Numbered from the stretch's first letter, positions 1-10,161 are shown. The stretch: 64,000 nucleotides of DNA from Neoceratodus forsteri (GCA_016271365.2 CM057458.1:202836501-202900500), one strand, 5' to 3'. The notes: generated by a model from the letters alone, not told the origin. Program-made: numbers and translations.

Positions 1-5
1 AGTGC

Positions 6-35
6 AAGTGGCCTGTGACATGTCACAGGCCACTT
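6..35. repeat. 30-bp perfect palindrome
   Basis: Bases 6-20 are the exact reverse complement of 21-35, with no spacer; pairing fails at 5/36. The next 70 bases hold a weaker inverted pair (GTAGAAT near 37 and ATTCTAC near 85). It could be the end of a palindromic element cut by the window edge, but no element body can be assigned. Confidence 0.75.
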
Positions 36-463
36 TGTAGAATAGCGCAAGTCACAACTGCTGGCGTAAGTTGCTAGTTGCACCATTCTACTTGGCGCAA
101 GTGCTGTTATGCCAGGCATAACCTTTCTAGAATCAGGGCCTCTATCTCTAGTCTTTTTTTCTAGATCCATAAATGGCTTTGGCACTAGATCCCAGCATAG
201 GTATACCTTTACGCTACCATTGTTTCATAAGGTAATAGGCCAAAGATCTATATTATTTAGGGCCCCTACATTTTTTAATACATTACATGGTGAACTTTTG
301 AACTTTAGGTCAGTTATTAACTTCAAAAGGGGATTGATGCTGTTTTTAACAGATCAACAGTCTTGTGAATGTAAGAAGTGAGCTCTTTTTATTATATGTT
401 TGTTAGTATAAGTAATGTCTATTTATGCAGTTTTGTACTTTTGTAATGTGATTATCTTGTATT
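36..463. other. AT-rich stretch, nothing recognised
   Basis: A 90-codon frame starts at 109 (plus), but its product resembles no family I know and has no domain motif. I treat it as chance. No repeat boundary is clear before the LINE that follows. Confidence 0.4.
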
Positions 464-995
464 TCATGATTTACTGAATATTATAATTGTAATTGTACTT
501 CCCTTTTGGTTTTTTTCTGTATTTTCCCACTTGTCGCCTGCAAAAATGGGCAATTTGCTCGTCAGGCCTCTAACAATAAAAAATAAATGAAATAAAATGA
601 AAATAAACAAAACAAAAAGACAATAACAGCATATATCAATATGCACATGGGATACACATATATCAAATGTCATGACACAAATAATTATAAAATATCCGAA
701 GACAGAATCTAGCACATATACATACAGGATCATAGCAATGGTAAACCATGGTTCTAGTAATAACTGTTATGCTGACAATCCAGTCCCTAATGCTTTGCAT
801 TTAATTCAGAGGAAATAAGCCTTAATTAGAAGTTTAAGAAACGTGTACTAACATAAAGTAAAAACACAGCAAAAAAGTTCTCTAACAAAAATAACAAAGT
901 ATATCTCTAAGCCGATTACAGAAAAAGAAAGAATCCTTTGGACAAATGGCAAATAAGCCTAATAACAAAAGTAAGCAAGGTAATTATAAATATAG

Positions 996-1406
996 TCAGC
1001 TTATCTGAAGAACAGTGGCCAGATTTTCCCATCTGTTTTTATAGGATGGAAGGTTATGACATAGACTGGTAAGAGATTTTTCCATTCGTAAGATAGTCAG
1101 TATTTCACCATGCCATTCCTTATATGAAGGAATGTGAGTATCAATCCAATGCCACAATTTTGTTAATTTAGCTACAGTTGTAATAAGAGTTAGGTGACAT
1201 TTTTGAGATCCCACTAATTGTGTTATGCCCTCTCCAAAAAGACATAATTGGGGTGTAAAGTATTCTTGAAGCCCCATTAGCTGGTCTAACTGTAGCCTTA
1301 TTTGAGTCCAGAAAGATTGTATATGATAATCCCAAAGCGTATGCCTTAAGGTACCATCTTGAGTTTTACAGCAATCGCACATTGGTGATGCCAACTTGCT
1401 AATCAT
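996..1406 (-). pseudogene. L1-type ORF2 C-terminal zinc-knuckle region
   Basis: A 136-codon frame. Near its start it has a cysteine cluster (SPMCDCC) followed by GTLRHTLWDY, the L1 ORF2 pattern of paired cysteines, then G-T-L-x-H and a hydrophobic or aromatic run. In the two long L1 copies the last position reads DC, whereas here it is DY, so a zinc ligand seems lost. The segment LTKLWHWIDTHIPSYKEWH matches the end of the other copies (WLDDTIPSFREWH near 24130). The domain is thought to help bind RNA during retrotransposition. Product dead by association: no intact RT upstream. Confidence 0.8.
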
Positions 1407-1893
1407 AAACAGTCAAGAGGGTGTATAGTAAGCATTATATGATATCTTATATTGCATCAACCTTAATTTGTCCAATTTAGTGTACTTATAAATAAAATCC
1501 TATGGGGCACTTGACTCGATTTAAGATGAAGAATCTTGAAATTCTTTAGACCAGTAAGTACACTTCCCAGGGAAGGCCATACACAATTTATCTCTAAGCC
1601 TTTTATATAGCAAGGAAATGGAATGTGGTTGTATAGATAAATCCATCAGTTGCCAATAAGCTGAATTATCAACATCCAAGGCCGGAGGCCTAAAAAGTTA
1701 GCTATAGCATGTTTAAGCTGAAAAAAGGAGAAGGCCACAGACCGGGGAAGGGAATGCTTCTGACAAGCAGTAACAAAATCCATAAACTGACCATCTTCAA
1801 GAAGATCAGCTACATTCTAAAGGGAGGGAGCTGGAAGAAAAACTTGTGGGATAGTTTATTAGCAATCTTGATATTGTGGTTTAACCTAAGAGG

Positions 1894-2710
1894 TTATTGG
1901 ATACCTTTATTTGAAATGACATGAAGAAGGAGACACAACTGAGTATTGATATGAATAGACCAACCTAAGGGAGTGTCTCTCAGCATTGCAGGGAGTTTAG
2001 CCCACGGAATGTGGGGCAGAGCTAAATGTGAAATACTGACAGACTTGCAATGGTATAATTCCAACTTCTTCCATGGAAGATGAGCCTGATTCACAGGAGT
2101 CCCCATATTGTGTAAGCTCCAGCACAAAAATTTACTTGCTTGAGAGACCAAGTGATACCAGTAAAACTGGGGTAATTGGAGGCCTCCATGACATTTTACT
2201 AATACCAATTTTGAGACTGCTATACAAGGTTTTTACCTCTCCAAAGAAAGAGACTTATAAGTCTATGGAGCTCTGTGAACCAAGACTGATGAAGTGAGAC
2301 TCCAAAAATATTTAACAGATATAAAACCCTCAGAAGAATGTTCATTCGAATTTCTGAAACTCTATCCCATAAAGAAAGGGGTAAAATCTGCCAGTGTGCC
2401 AAGTCTGTCTTTATCATATTGAACAAAGAATAACAATTAGATTCAATCATTTTCTTCTGGTTTTGAGAAAGCTGAAATATTGTATTTAAGGCCTGTTGTG
2501 GATCAGAATGTCTGTAGTTCTATTGGAATATCCCTTTTATGGGTAGCTGAATTCAAGGGATAGATAACAGTCTTAGTAAGATTTAATTTATATCCAGACA
2601 ATGCCCCAGAATCCTGTAAGCTTTGTAATGCAGAGGGAAGAGAAGTTGAAGGGGTAATTTGATGAAGCAGGATATCATTCATGAAGGTAGAAAGCCTGAA
2701 AGCATGTTCA
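1894..2710 (-). pseudogene. L1-type ORF2: end of RT and post-RT region
   Basis: Frames at 2220-2450 and 1894-2208 give LPLSLWDRVSEIRMNILLRV and GGLQLPQFYWYHLVSQ, matching the L1 pattern LPLSLWGR..IKMN.LPR and GGL.LPNF..Y. Further upstream, about 2460-2700, the reverse frame reads through the region after the RT active site (SGYKLNLTKT). The active-site box itself reads FMND rather than F/YADD, so two of the catalytic positions are altered. The neighbouring frames are out of phase with one another. Confidence 0.75.
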
Positions 2711-2969
2711 GTCAGAATTTAAAAAAAGGACAGCTGTCAAATACATGAGGTGGCATGAAAAATTGCTATATTGAAAATCTGGGGTCAGAATATTGAAAAT
2801 TACCACAGTTTTGAGACAGCATAGAAATATTACAATGTATGCTCATAGTTTTGTTGTTTTTAAATATTTTTACCCCAAATTTTAAACATAGCTTTCTTAT
2901 ATTGGGCTTACCGAAACCCAACCCAGATAGACCAACTTAGGGTACTGGTTCATCCAACTGGGATGTCAT

Positions 2970-3027
2970 ACAGACTAGGCACACTGATGAGTCCTGGTAG
3001 GATGAAACATGTGTCTGTGTCTTCTGT
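2970..3027 (+). ncRNA. Hammerhead ribozyme motif (type I topology)
   Basis: All conserved core parts are present in order. CUGAUGA lies at 2984-2990. Stem II is GTCC (2991-2994) with GGAT (3000-3003) around the loop TGGTA. GAAA is at 3004-3007. A two-pair stem III (A3007-U3014, C3008-G3013) closes a four-base loop, and the cleavable triplet GUC ends at 3015. Stem I pairs 2977-2983 with 3016-3022 (one G.U), leaves 2975-2976 bulged, then pairs 2970-2974 with 3023-3027 perfectly. A very short stem III and a stem I bulge are features reported for hammerheads of Penelope-like elements and short retroelements. One weakness is the G.U pair next to the core in stem II. Self-cleavage between 3015 and 3016 is predicted, not shown. 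Confidence 0.8.
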
Positions 3028-3122
3028 TGGCACCCTTCCCAGACTGTGTGAGAGGCCTTTTGGCACCATACATTTCTGCTTAAAGTTGAACCAGCATAAT
3101 CTTTTGTGGTGATTTGCATATA

Positions 3123-3149
3123 CAGCCCATGATGCTTTGCATTATGGGC
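3123..3149. repeat. Short hairpin
   Basis: AGCCCAT-G-ATGC pairs with GCAT-T-ATGGGCT across TTT: 11 Watson-Crick pairs and one G.T pair. It lies about 100 bp downstream of the hammerhead. It could be a transposon end or a structural motif; nothing decides this. Confidence 0.6.
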
Positions 3150-3306
3150 TATGTGTGATTTTGTATTTCTTTGAAACTTGGCTTCCTGGCCAATGCTCTT
3201 TGGGGTAACCCTTGCCTCTGTGCTTGTGCACTAAGGTTATTTGTCTTATAGTCTTTTTATGACCCTACCTCAAGAACAAAGAGGGTGAAAATTTCCAAAT
3301 CTTCTT

Positions 3307-3345
3307 GAAAGGTGATTTCATGCAGCAACTATGAAATCACCTTTC
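3307..3345. repeat. 15-bp perfect inverted repeat, 9-base loop
   Basis: Bases 3307-3321 (GAAAGGTGATTTCAT) pair exactly with 3331-3345. No terminator function applies in a nuclear genome. It may be a palindromic remnant within the hammerhead-containing block. Confidence 0.75.
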
Positions 3346-3460
3346 TGGATGGATTTGAACAATTTCATTGCCCTTATTCAAGAGCTGGTGTACCAAAAAT
3401 GCCAAGTTGAAAATCTGGTGTAAAAGTATTAAAAATGACAAAGTTATGAATACGAGTTCC

Positions 3461-4080
3461 AACCCCATGGAAATACATTAAACTGGACTTACCTTATTTT
3501 CTCATATCACAGTTGCTGGGTCTGGCAGCAAGACGTGCCTTTGATCAGACAGTGGCTCTACATCATGGGGCATGTCCAGGTAAGTGAAAGTGTGTGCAGG
3601 GTGTGGGGTGGTGGGTGCTAAGTGGTTGGTCAGGGTGGTGTGGGTGGGGTTCTGGGGGGCCAGATCACTGATGGACCATTTCCTTTTTTTCAGGTAAACA
3701 AACAAAAAAAGATCTATGAAGGATAGTTTTCTTTATTGCAGTGAGACCCAAGCCAACACTGGGGATTGGGATTAGGCACCCCAGTGTCAGGATGATCTTC
3801 AGTGGCACTGGGGGTGGGAATACTGGTGCTACCATGCATATTGTAGTAAGGGGCAGGTGACATGGAGGAGAAGAGGTGGCAAGAGAATCAGTACCAAGGG
3901 TGGGCACCCCAGTCCACTTATTATTCTGAATAAATAAAAACTATATTGTGAAATAAATAAACATTGGGGGTAGGTGACATGAAGGGGAGGAAGGGAGGAA
4001 AAAGAAGTAGTACTGGGGGTGGGCACCCCAGTTCACTTAAGAAATATTAAATAGACAGACAGACAGACAGGCAGCTAGAT
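3461..4080 (+). repeat. Duplicated purine-rich unit of about 120 bp and GACA run
   Basis: The unit GGGGCAGGTGACATGGAGG...GGGTGGGCACCCCAGT..ACTTA at about 3850-3920 recurs at about 3965-4040. A third, partial copy of the GCACCCCAGT core is near 3775. A short (GACA)n run follows at 4053-4070. The flanking 3461-3760 is G-rich with no recognised frame. No transposon ends are visible. Confidence 0.55.
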
Positions 4081-4239
4081 AGGTGGTGGCAGATCAGGGA
4101 ATCAACGGCGAAGTACTCTAATTGAAAACAGCAACAAGACTCTAGGTATAATATTAAAAAAACTACTGCTGTTTTTACAAAAGCACAATATTAAAGAACT
4201 ATAATTCTTTCATATTGTTCTTTGCATGAGCCCTCACTA

Positions 4240-5391
4240 AGCCAACAACTTTACTGTTCCAACCGAAGCTGGCAGCATGATTCCAACTGTGGCTTCACAA
4301 TTCAAGAAAGCCCCACTTACGGACATAGGCTTTTTCTCACAGTTCTTTTGTGGGATCTCACAAAAGAACAATGGTTCCTTCATACACTAAGTCCCACCCT
4401 TCTCTTTCATGAGCCAAGATTCCTCTTTCATGAGCCAAAAAACTTATTTTGTGAGACTCATGAAAGAAGAAATGTGGCTCATGAAAGAACTGTGAAAAAC
4501 ACTAAGTCCCACATTCTTTTTCATGGGCCGATATTCCTTCTTTTGTGGGCCAACAGTCTTCTTTCATGACTCACAAAATAAGTTTATCTTACAAAAGAAC
4601 TCTGAAAACAAACCTAAGTCTACCCTCTTCTTTTGTGAGCCCAAATTCCTCTTTTGTGACACTCATAAAAGAAGATGTTCAGATCACGAAAAAAAGACTT
4701 GGGAGCCATCACTAAGCCTTCTACCTAGGATTTTACGGATGTCCCGAAGTCCTATTTTGGGGTCTTCTTTCAAAAAATGAATACCAGAATCTTGCTCATA
4801 TGTCTGTTTTTCTCCGGGGCATTCTTTTTATGGGTTTTCAATTTTTTTTTAAAATAAGAAACAAGATGGCTGCCTTACGAAAGAAGAATTTTTCTCACGA
4901 AACAATAATTCAGCTCATGAAAGAAGAGTCTTCTTTTATGAGTCAGAAATCCTTCTTTCATATCTGACATATACATGAAATACCCTACTGAGCATGCTCA
5001 GAACTGAAATTTTAAATCCTCATAACTTGGGAAAGAGATCATATTAATATGTTTACGCTAAACCAAAAAAAGCATCTTTTTTAGGGCAAGACCCTTTCAC
5101 CTTGAAAATTTTAAAACAAAATTCCAAACCATCTAAGCTGTGGGCGAGAGCAAAAACATAGAAAAAGCCCTGATTTTTCCACTTTTTGTACTAGTCAGAT
5201 CTCAATATCTGGATATTTGACCATCACAAAACTTGCCGAATCAAGAGACCTTGCCCCCCCAAGACCACACAAGTAAATTATCTTGAAAATCTGCTGAACG
5301 GGGGAAATGCTATTAAGGTGCAAAGTTAGGGGTTTAACAATAAAAATCCTATGGAGTCATAACCATAGGTGCGCTACCGCATCCCTATAGG

Positions 5392-5392
<1 letters not shown>
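4240..5392 (-). mobile_element. Foldback-family arm X1, end at the microsatellite
   Basis: Non-coding. The outer end is at 5392 beside the GATA run. Read inward on the minus strand it shows a GGTA-loop hairpin (ATAGG...CCTAT), then a bridge, then GAGCATGCTCAG and an array of alternating short motifs (CTTTCATGAGCC, TTCTTTTGTGAG and their complements at 4370-4720 and 4870-4970). The same order occurs in X2, in both arms of the 10162-14497 element and partly at 23205-23505. Its partner arm is not seen upstream, so this is probably one arm of a broken element. Confidence 0.6.
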
Positions 5393-5453
<61 letters not shown>

Positions 5454-5511
5454 ATGGATGGATGGATGGATATATATGCATATACATATACATAGATATA
5501 AATATATATAT

Positions 5512-5572
<61 letters not shown>
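5393..5572. repeat. Compound (GATA)n-(TA)n microsatellite
   Basis: Pure GATA units from about 5394 to 5452, short GATG and mixed AT units, then TA units up to about 5570. It separates the outer ends of two foldback-family arms that point away from each other. A Tyr/Ile-rich minus-strand frame here is a translation of the microsatellite. Confidence 0.95.
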
Positions 5573-5576
<4 letters not shown>

Positions 5577-7195
5577 AAGCAGTTGCACCCCTATAGTTAG
5601 GGTTGAGTAGGCAGTACAATGTTAAACCTTAATTTTTGTGCATTAATAACTTTGAAACTGTTCAATGGATTTGCACAAAATTTGGAATGCACGGTGTTGA
5701 ATGGTAGATCCCTTGATTTATCAAGTTGCGTTATGGTTGGACTTACGGTTTCTGCACAGCAAAGTGCTGATAAACGCATTTTTTGCCACTTTTAATACGT
5801 TGTTTGCCCATGGTGCTGCAACCTCACTGTGTGGTCTTTTAGTGTAAAATTTGGAACGCTGATAGAGTTTGGGTCAAAGAACAATTCTGCATTGGTTTGG
5901 TAATAAAATACTAATCCATTTCAAAGTTACTTAATTTTAACTTTTGGGGTTCTGAGCATGTTCAGTTCACTCCAAGATTTATATGTATATTTTTTGGACT
6001 AGGATTGTGCTCATGGTCAAGAATTTTGTCAGCTCATGGACAAGGATTTAAAAAAATCCTAGTCCATCAGAAAAATTCCTTGTCCAAGAGCCACCATCCT
6101 GATTTTGTTTCTCCCCAAACAAAATGTCGTAGCTTTCTCCATGGGTGACTTTTCGGTGTAATGAGGCATGGATTTTGCTCAGGGTGATGCCCTCTATGAA
6201 CCCATACCTTTGGTTTGCTTCATTTTGTCCAAAAAATAGCCTTTTGAAATTTTAAAATTATTTAACCGTGACTCACAAATGATCCTCTTTCATGAGTTGA
6301 CAAAATCGTAGTCCTCCAGCTGATCCTCTTTCGTGAGGCTGCAATATCCTTGTCCATCATTTTGTGATCAGATGGCTCTTCTCATGGATGAGGATTAAGC
6401 TGTCGGTCAAGGATTTTGCTGCCTCGAGAAAGAGGATTGGCTGGTGGACTAGGATTTTGTCAGCTCACGGATGAGGACTGGGGTTTTGAATCCTGTTTCA
6501 TGAGATGACAAAATCATGGTATGCGAGCTGTAAAAATCCTAGTCCACCAGCAGATCCTCTTTTGTGAGGTAGCAAAATCCTTGACCGTCACTTAGGGACC
6601 AGATTGATAAACTCTGACGGTCAAGGATTTCTCTCAGACAGTGATTTTGACAGCTTACGGTCAGGGATTGATCTAATGGTCAGGGATTTTGCTACCTCAC
6701 AAGCTAGAAATTTTTAAACTTTTAAAAATGTTCCCACTGCAATGTAACTTAACAGTTTGGTCTTTTGACTTGCAAGTTTCAGGATATTACGGGGATGCCC
6801 TACAGATGTGAATTACATGATTTAGGTGTTGGAAAGTTAAGCGGTTCCATAGATATGCCATCACGAAGTTGAGATTTTTCCCATAGGCTAACATTGCGGT
6901 GCTCGTCATGCCTCATGAAAATTATTCGAGATATGGATTTTTCGTCCCAAAAATTCTTAGTCCCCCTATAGTCCCCCTATGGGGGACTAAGTACAGAAGT
7001 AGGTTGGAAAGCCATGAATACCATGAATTTTGAAATTTTTTTCTATCTTGTATGGTTACTGAGATATTTGGAGAATGCTATTCCAATTGCTCACTTTCAG
7101 GTCCATAGGCCAGTATTACACCATCAAAGTTAGCACCCACAGTGCTTTTCAGTGCCTGTATCTCATAAACAATATAAGATATGGATTCACTTGAT
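5573..7195 (+). mobile_element. Foldback-family arm X2
   Basis: Non-coding and opposite in orientation to X1. From the outer end: GCAGTTGCACCCCTATAG, then GTTAAACC, AATAACTTTGAAACTGTTCA and ATGGATTTGCACAAAATTTG, which is nearly the same as the start of the arm at 10162. Next come GAGCATGTTCAG, an array of alternating motifs at 5995-6710, then the TTTTTCCCATAGG and ACTGAGATAT segments also found inward in the other arms. A perfect 16-bp inverted pair lies at 6565-6580 and 6684-6699. A CR1 fragment begins at about 7196. Confidence 0.65.
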
Positions 7196-7817
7196 GTATG
7201 TTGGATACAGGGGATGTTAGGGTGTATTAGTAGGGGTATCACAAGTCGTAAGAGGGAGATAATAACCCTTCTTTACAAGACACTGGAGTACTGCGTGCAG
7301 TACTGGAGGCCACACCTTCACAAGGACATTAACCACATTGAGGCAGTCCAGAGAAGGGCAACCAAAATGGTGCAGGGACTGCATCAGAAGACATATTAGG
7401 ACAGATTAACGGAGCTCAATATGTATACCCTTGAGCAAGGGAGGGAGAGAGGTGATATGATCGAAACATTCAAACACCTTAAGGGCATTAACAAGGTGAA
7501 AGAGTCTAACATGTTTAAATATAAGAAAAATAGTAGGACAAGAGGACACAGCATGATATTAGAGGGAGGCCGATTGAGGGGGAATGTGAGGAAATTCTTT
7601 TTCACAGAAAGGGTGGTGGATGCATGGAATGGTCTACCTCAGGAAGTGGTGGCTATGAATACAGTGCAGGGCTTCAAATAGGCATGGGATAGGCATAAGG
7701 GAGCAATACAGATGAGTATGAATAGATAGACCACTGACAGAGCAAAGGCCGATGGCACATTTATGAGGTAGAAAAAGAAATGGGCAGACTGGATGGGCCT
7801 TGCGGTCCTTATCTGCC
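7196..7817 (+). pseudogene. CR1-type LINE, 3' end of ORF2 (CR1-A)
   Basis: Frames at 7181-7399 and 7421-7681 encode the end of a CR1 ORF2: RRATKMVQGLHQKTY, then RGDMIETFKHLKGIN, and RGNVRKFFFTERVVDAWNGL. The RT is absent, so the copy is 5'-truncated. An internal stop after QKTY and one before AWDRH break it. The tail begins GGGCAGACTGGATGGGCC at about 7782 and stops at 7817. Its continuation (GTCAACTTCTATGTTTCTATG) resumes at about 8528 after a 710-bp insertion, with TCTGCC at both junctions. Confidence 0.85.
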
Positions 7818-8527
7818 CAATTTCTGTGAACCCCGCATATACTGTGGTGGGGAAGGGCGCAACACAAAATTCACACACGTAGACAGTTCTTCTGTGTTTC
7901 AGTTGTCTGATTCTTTTATTATAAATGTTGGCTCAAATCCTCTACGTTTCACCAATAAAATATTGGCTTCCTCAGGAGGTGCCTTTTGAAAACTTTAGAA
8001 AACATAAATATATATAAATATCCTGCCTACATTACAAATCTTAAAATACAAACAATAGACAAATCTATTGGGTAATAATAGGTCACTTACATCCTTACAT
8101 TACTCTAAATCGATATTTTTCCACTTTAAATCAACTATAATCAATGTAATTTCTAAGATCAGAAAAAAGAAAAACTTCACAGAACGAGTGGTGGACAAGT
8201 GGAACACCCTGCTAGAGGAAGTGGTGGGGGCTGAAACAATCACGGGATTTAAGAATGCATGGGATAGACATAAAGGAATTCTAGAGGGCAGGGGTAAGGG
8301 GAAACAGACTTCTAGGAAAACAAACTGAACTTACAAGCTCAAATGGGCAGACTAGGTGGGCCATAGGCCCTTATCTGCTGACACTGTCTATGTATCTATG
8401 TATCTATGAATAAAGCTAATCCAGTCATTATTGTTACTTAGCCCTATTGAATGGTTACAATATACAACTCCTGTCATGCAATTATATTTATTCTATGCAG
8501 CTTTATTCATGTTTTTCTTTTTTCTGC
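7818..8527. other. Insertion splitting the CR1-A tail
   Basis: The insertion is inferred from continuity of the CR1 tail on both sides. Its left part (7818-8150) includes ACGTTTCACCAATAAAATA and TTCCTCAGGAGG but no recognised family. Its middle holds a second CR1 3' end (8155-8412), and its right part (8413-8527) is AT-rich. The insertion may be a composite rather than one element. Confidence 0.5.
8155..8412 (+). pseudogene. CR1-type LINE, extreme 3' end (CR1-B)
   Basis: The frame KNFTERVVDKWNTLLEEVVG and the following KNAWDRHKGI are the last residues of CR1 ORF2. They are followed by the tail GGGCAGACTAGGTGGGCC and the repeat CTATGTATCTATGTATC. CR1 LINEs end in short direct repeats rather than poly(A), which fits. 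The 5' end is severely truncated. Confidence 0.85.
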
Positions 8528-8548
8528 CGTCAACTTCTATGTTTCTAT

Positions 8549-9032
8549 GTCATGATTACAACAACACTTGAATTTTTTTTGTAGCTGCTACGGTTCCCAA
8601 GATATCGGCAAATTAGTGTTATAAGGGTTCCTTCCCCTACAGGGCTGATGTATGGTGCTGTAGCTATGTGTAAGTGAGAGTGCAGGGCTCAGAGGGCCCA
8701 AGCTCCCACAGACGCTTATCCTTATGCAGAAATGGGCAGCTTGGTGGGGCCCCGTAATCACACCAACATATGCTTTTTACTACTTACATTACACTTTTTG
8801 AAAAAGTAAGGAAATTCATTACAAAAAACTTCATTTAATGCATCAGTTAGGGTTAAAGCAATAAAAGTGGGGAATGAGATGATAGGGTTGAGCCCCTAAC
8901 CCCCCACCACCCCACATCCACATCCTCCATAGACCGACAGATACCGGGGTGTGCCATGGGGTCATGAGGCCCAACTCTCACCCCATTTCCCCACTTTTGT
9001 CACCTTAACCAAACTGTTGCATTAAACAAATG

Positions 9033-9033
<1 letters not shown>
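8549..9033 (+). mobile_element. Foldback-family fragment ending in hairpin Y1
   Basis: The segment 8575-8790 matches, in diverged form, the inner part of the arm at 11345-11540 (ATTTTTTTTG..., AAGGGTTCCTTCCCCTACAG, GCTCCCAC). The Y1 hairpin follows: about 8825-8880 pairs with about 8975-9030 (GCATCAGTTAGGGTTAAAG against the complement of CCTTAACCAAACTGTTGC). Y1 looks like a deletion derivative of the longer hairpin Y2, with much of the right arm lost. It ends at a TA microsatellite. Confidence 0.55.

Positions 9034-9069
<36 letters not shown>
9034..9069. repeat. (TA)n microsatellite
   Basis: An uninterrupted TA run directly after hairpin Y1. Confidence 0.95.
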
Positions 9070-9072
<3 letters not shown>

Positions 9073-9242
9073 TTTATGCAATGGGGTGAGAATAAAAACT
9101 GGCAAATAACAGTAATATTTTTGGGTGATCAGACCTACAGTGAGAATATTGCATTTATCCTCATTGTAGGTCATTTATCCACACAGTAGGTCCAAGAGAG
9201 GCACATATAGCACTTAACCACAGTAGCTGACAGCCATTTTGA

Positions 9243-9313
9243 TTGGTGGGAGCTGGCAGTATGAGCAGCATAATCAGAATTCACCTGCTCACTTGCCTGC
9301 CAGCTCCCACCAA
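9243..9313. repeat. 17-bp perfect inverted repeat hairpin
   Basis: TTGGTGGGAGCTGGCAG at 9243-9259 pairs exactly with 9297-9313. A second pair, GAGCAG with CTGCTC, lies inside the loop. It lies upstream of palindrome Z1 and may belong to the same element. Confidence 0.75.
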
Positions 9314-9960
9314 CAGTTTCATTTCGGTCCAGCAGCACACAGAACACATTTTAATTTTCTCCCCTGTTCTTTCACTGTAAATTATTTTTTTTTTAAATCA
9401 GCTTTCAGCTTCACACAGTGATACAGTTTTTCCTGAAGATGTCTAGTACCACACAAAACTCACTGAGTTTTTTAATTGTCTCCCCCACCCCATGTTCTTT
9501 CACCTCAAAGGATTTTAAAAAAAACTTTCAACCTCACACACACTTTCACTTCCTTCAGACCACAGGACACAAAAAAGCAACCAGCTCTCTGTTTTGTACT
9601 CCTACCATTCTCCCCAGCAGCAGTATGGTACAGCACATCTCTCCAATCTGCTTTCAGGTTAACACCATGCAACAGAATGGCAGCATGCCTCACCGATTGG
9701 CTCTCGAGTTGATGTAATGCTGACCCCATGCAACTGATCCCTAGACTCTCCCTTTGGCCACACCCCGGAGAATCCCTTTGGTTGCATCACTCACAACACT
9801 TGTTTCTCACGCTGTCACAAACCATGTCTACACTTCACAAAAACATACTGATGCAAATGCTCAGTTCTGCAGAACACAAGGTCCGTCATCCAGAAATAAA
9901 AAAAATAAACAGACGCCTATTTAAAAATTAAAATTAAACTGATAAAAAACTTGGAGCTTT
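9314..9960. other. Pyrimidine-rich, no recognised gene
   Basis: Frames of 60-99 codons exist, but they overlap on both strands and show no family motif. The CA/CT-rich composition resembles 39420-39860, which also precedes a palindrome of the Z type. Both could be bodies of the same kind of element. Confidence 0.4.
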
Positions 9961-10123
9961 GCATAAATGGAATATGCAATGCCCCCATTGAAAATATCTC
10001 TGATATTTTCCCTGAATGCAGTTTGACCTCTGGCATCACTAGTGGCTTTGTCACTCATGATGTCAGAGGTCAAACTTCACTCAAGAAAATATCAGATATA
10101 TTTTGATGGAGCACTGCATATCC
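9961..10123. repeat. Palindromic element Z1
   Basis: An imperfect palindrome of about 160 bp. The left arm (GCATAAATGGAATATGCA..., GAAAATATC, GTTTGACCTCTGGCATCA) pairs with the right arm (TGATGTCAGAGGTCAAAC..., GATATTTTG, TGCATATCC). The right end abuts a TA run. Z2 at 38796 has nearly the same outer sequence. Confidence 0.7.
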
Positions 10124-10161
10124 TTATATATATATATATATATAGATAGATATATATGTAT
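10124..10161. repeat. (TA)n/(GATA) microsatellite
   Basis: A TA run with two GATA units, lying exactly between palindrome Z1 and the outer end of the large foldback element. Confidence 0.9.

Larger units (their letters stand above)
464..2710 (-). mobile_element. 5'-truncated L1/Tx1-type LINE (L1-a)
   Basis: Reading down the minus strand from about 2710, broken frames give the end of a LINE reverse transcriptase, the post-RT region and the C-terminal zinc knuckle, in the order of L1-type ORF2. ORF1, the endonuclease and most of the RT are missing, so the copy is 5'-truncated as is usual for target-primed reverse transcription. The A/T-rich stretch 464-995 is the likely 3' UTR; its exact end is unclear. 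At least two frame changes and stops make it non-functional. It is related to, but clearly diverged from, the two long L1 copies at 23.5-38 kb. Confidence 0.8.
2711..3460. other. Unclassified block around the hammerhead motif
   Basis: No coding frame is convincing. The sequence from 2771 (TTGAAAATCTGG...) recurs in diverged form from 3407, a direct repeat spaced 636 bp with the hammerhead motif in between. The bases before each copy are also alike (TGGCATGAAAAATTGC and TGGTGTACCAAAAATGCC). Penelope-like elements often have direct pseudo-LTRs with a hammerhead, so this could be a remnant of one, but no Penelope RT or GIY-YIG frame is visible. Confidence 0.4.

Noticed and set aside
109..381. 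90-codon plus-strand frame
   Set aside because: No domain, no codon-bias signal I can see and no splice context; length is within chance for this base composition.
2280..2310. Second CTGATGA (2287) as another hammerhead
   Set aside because: No stem II followed by GAAA and no cleavage triplet; it sits in L1 coding sequence.
3301..3350. Rho-independent terminator
   Set aside because: The hairpin lacks a U-run, and the DNA is eukaryotic.
5393..5572. CRISPR-like array
   Set aside because: Tetranucleotide and dinucleotide repeats with no spacers.
5374..5619. Tyr/Ile-rich 81-codon frame
   Set aside because: It translates the TA/GATA microsatellite.
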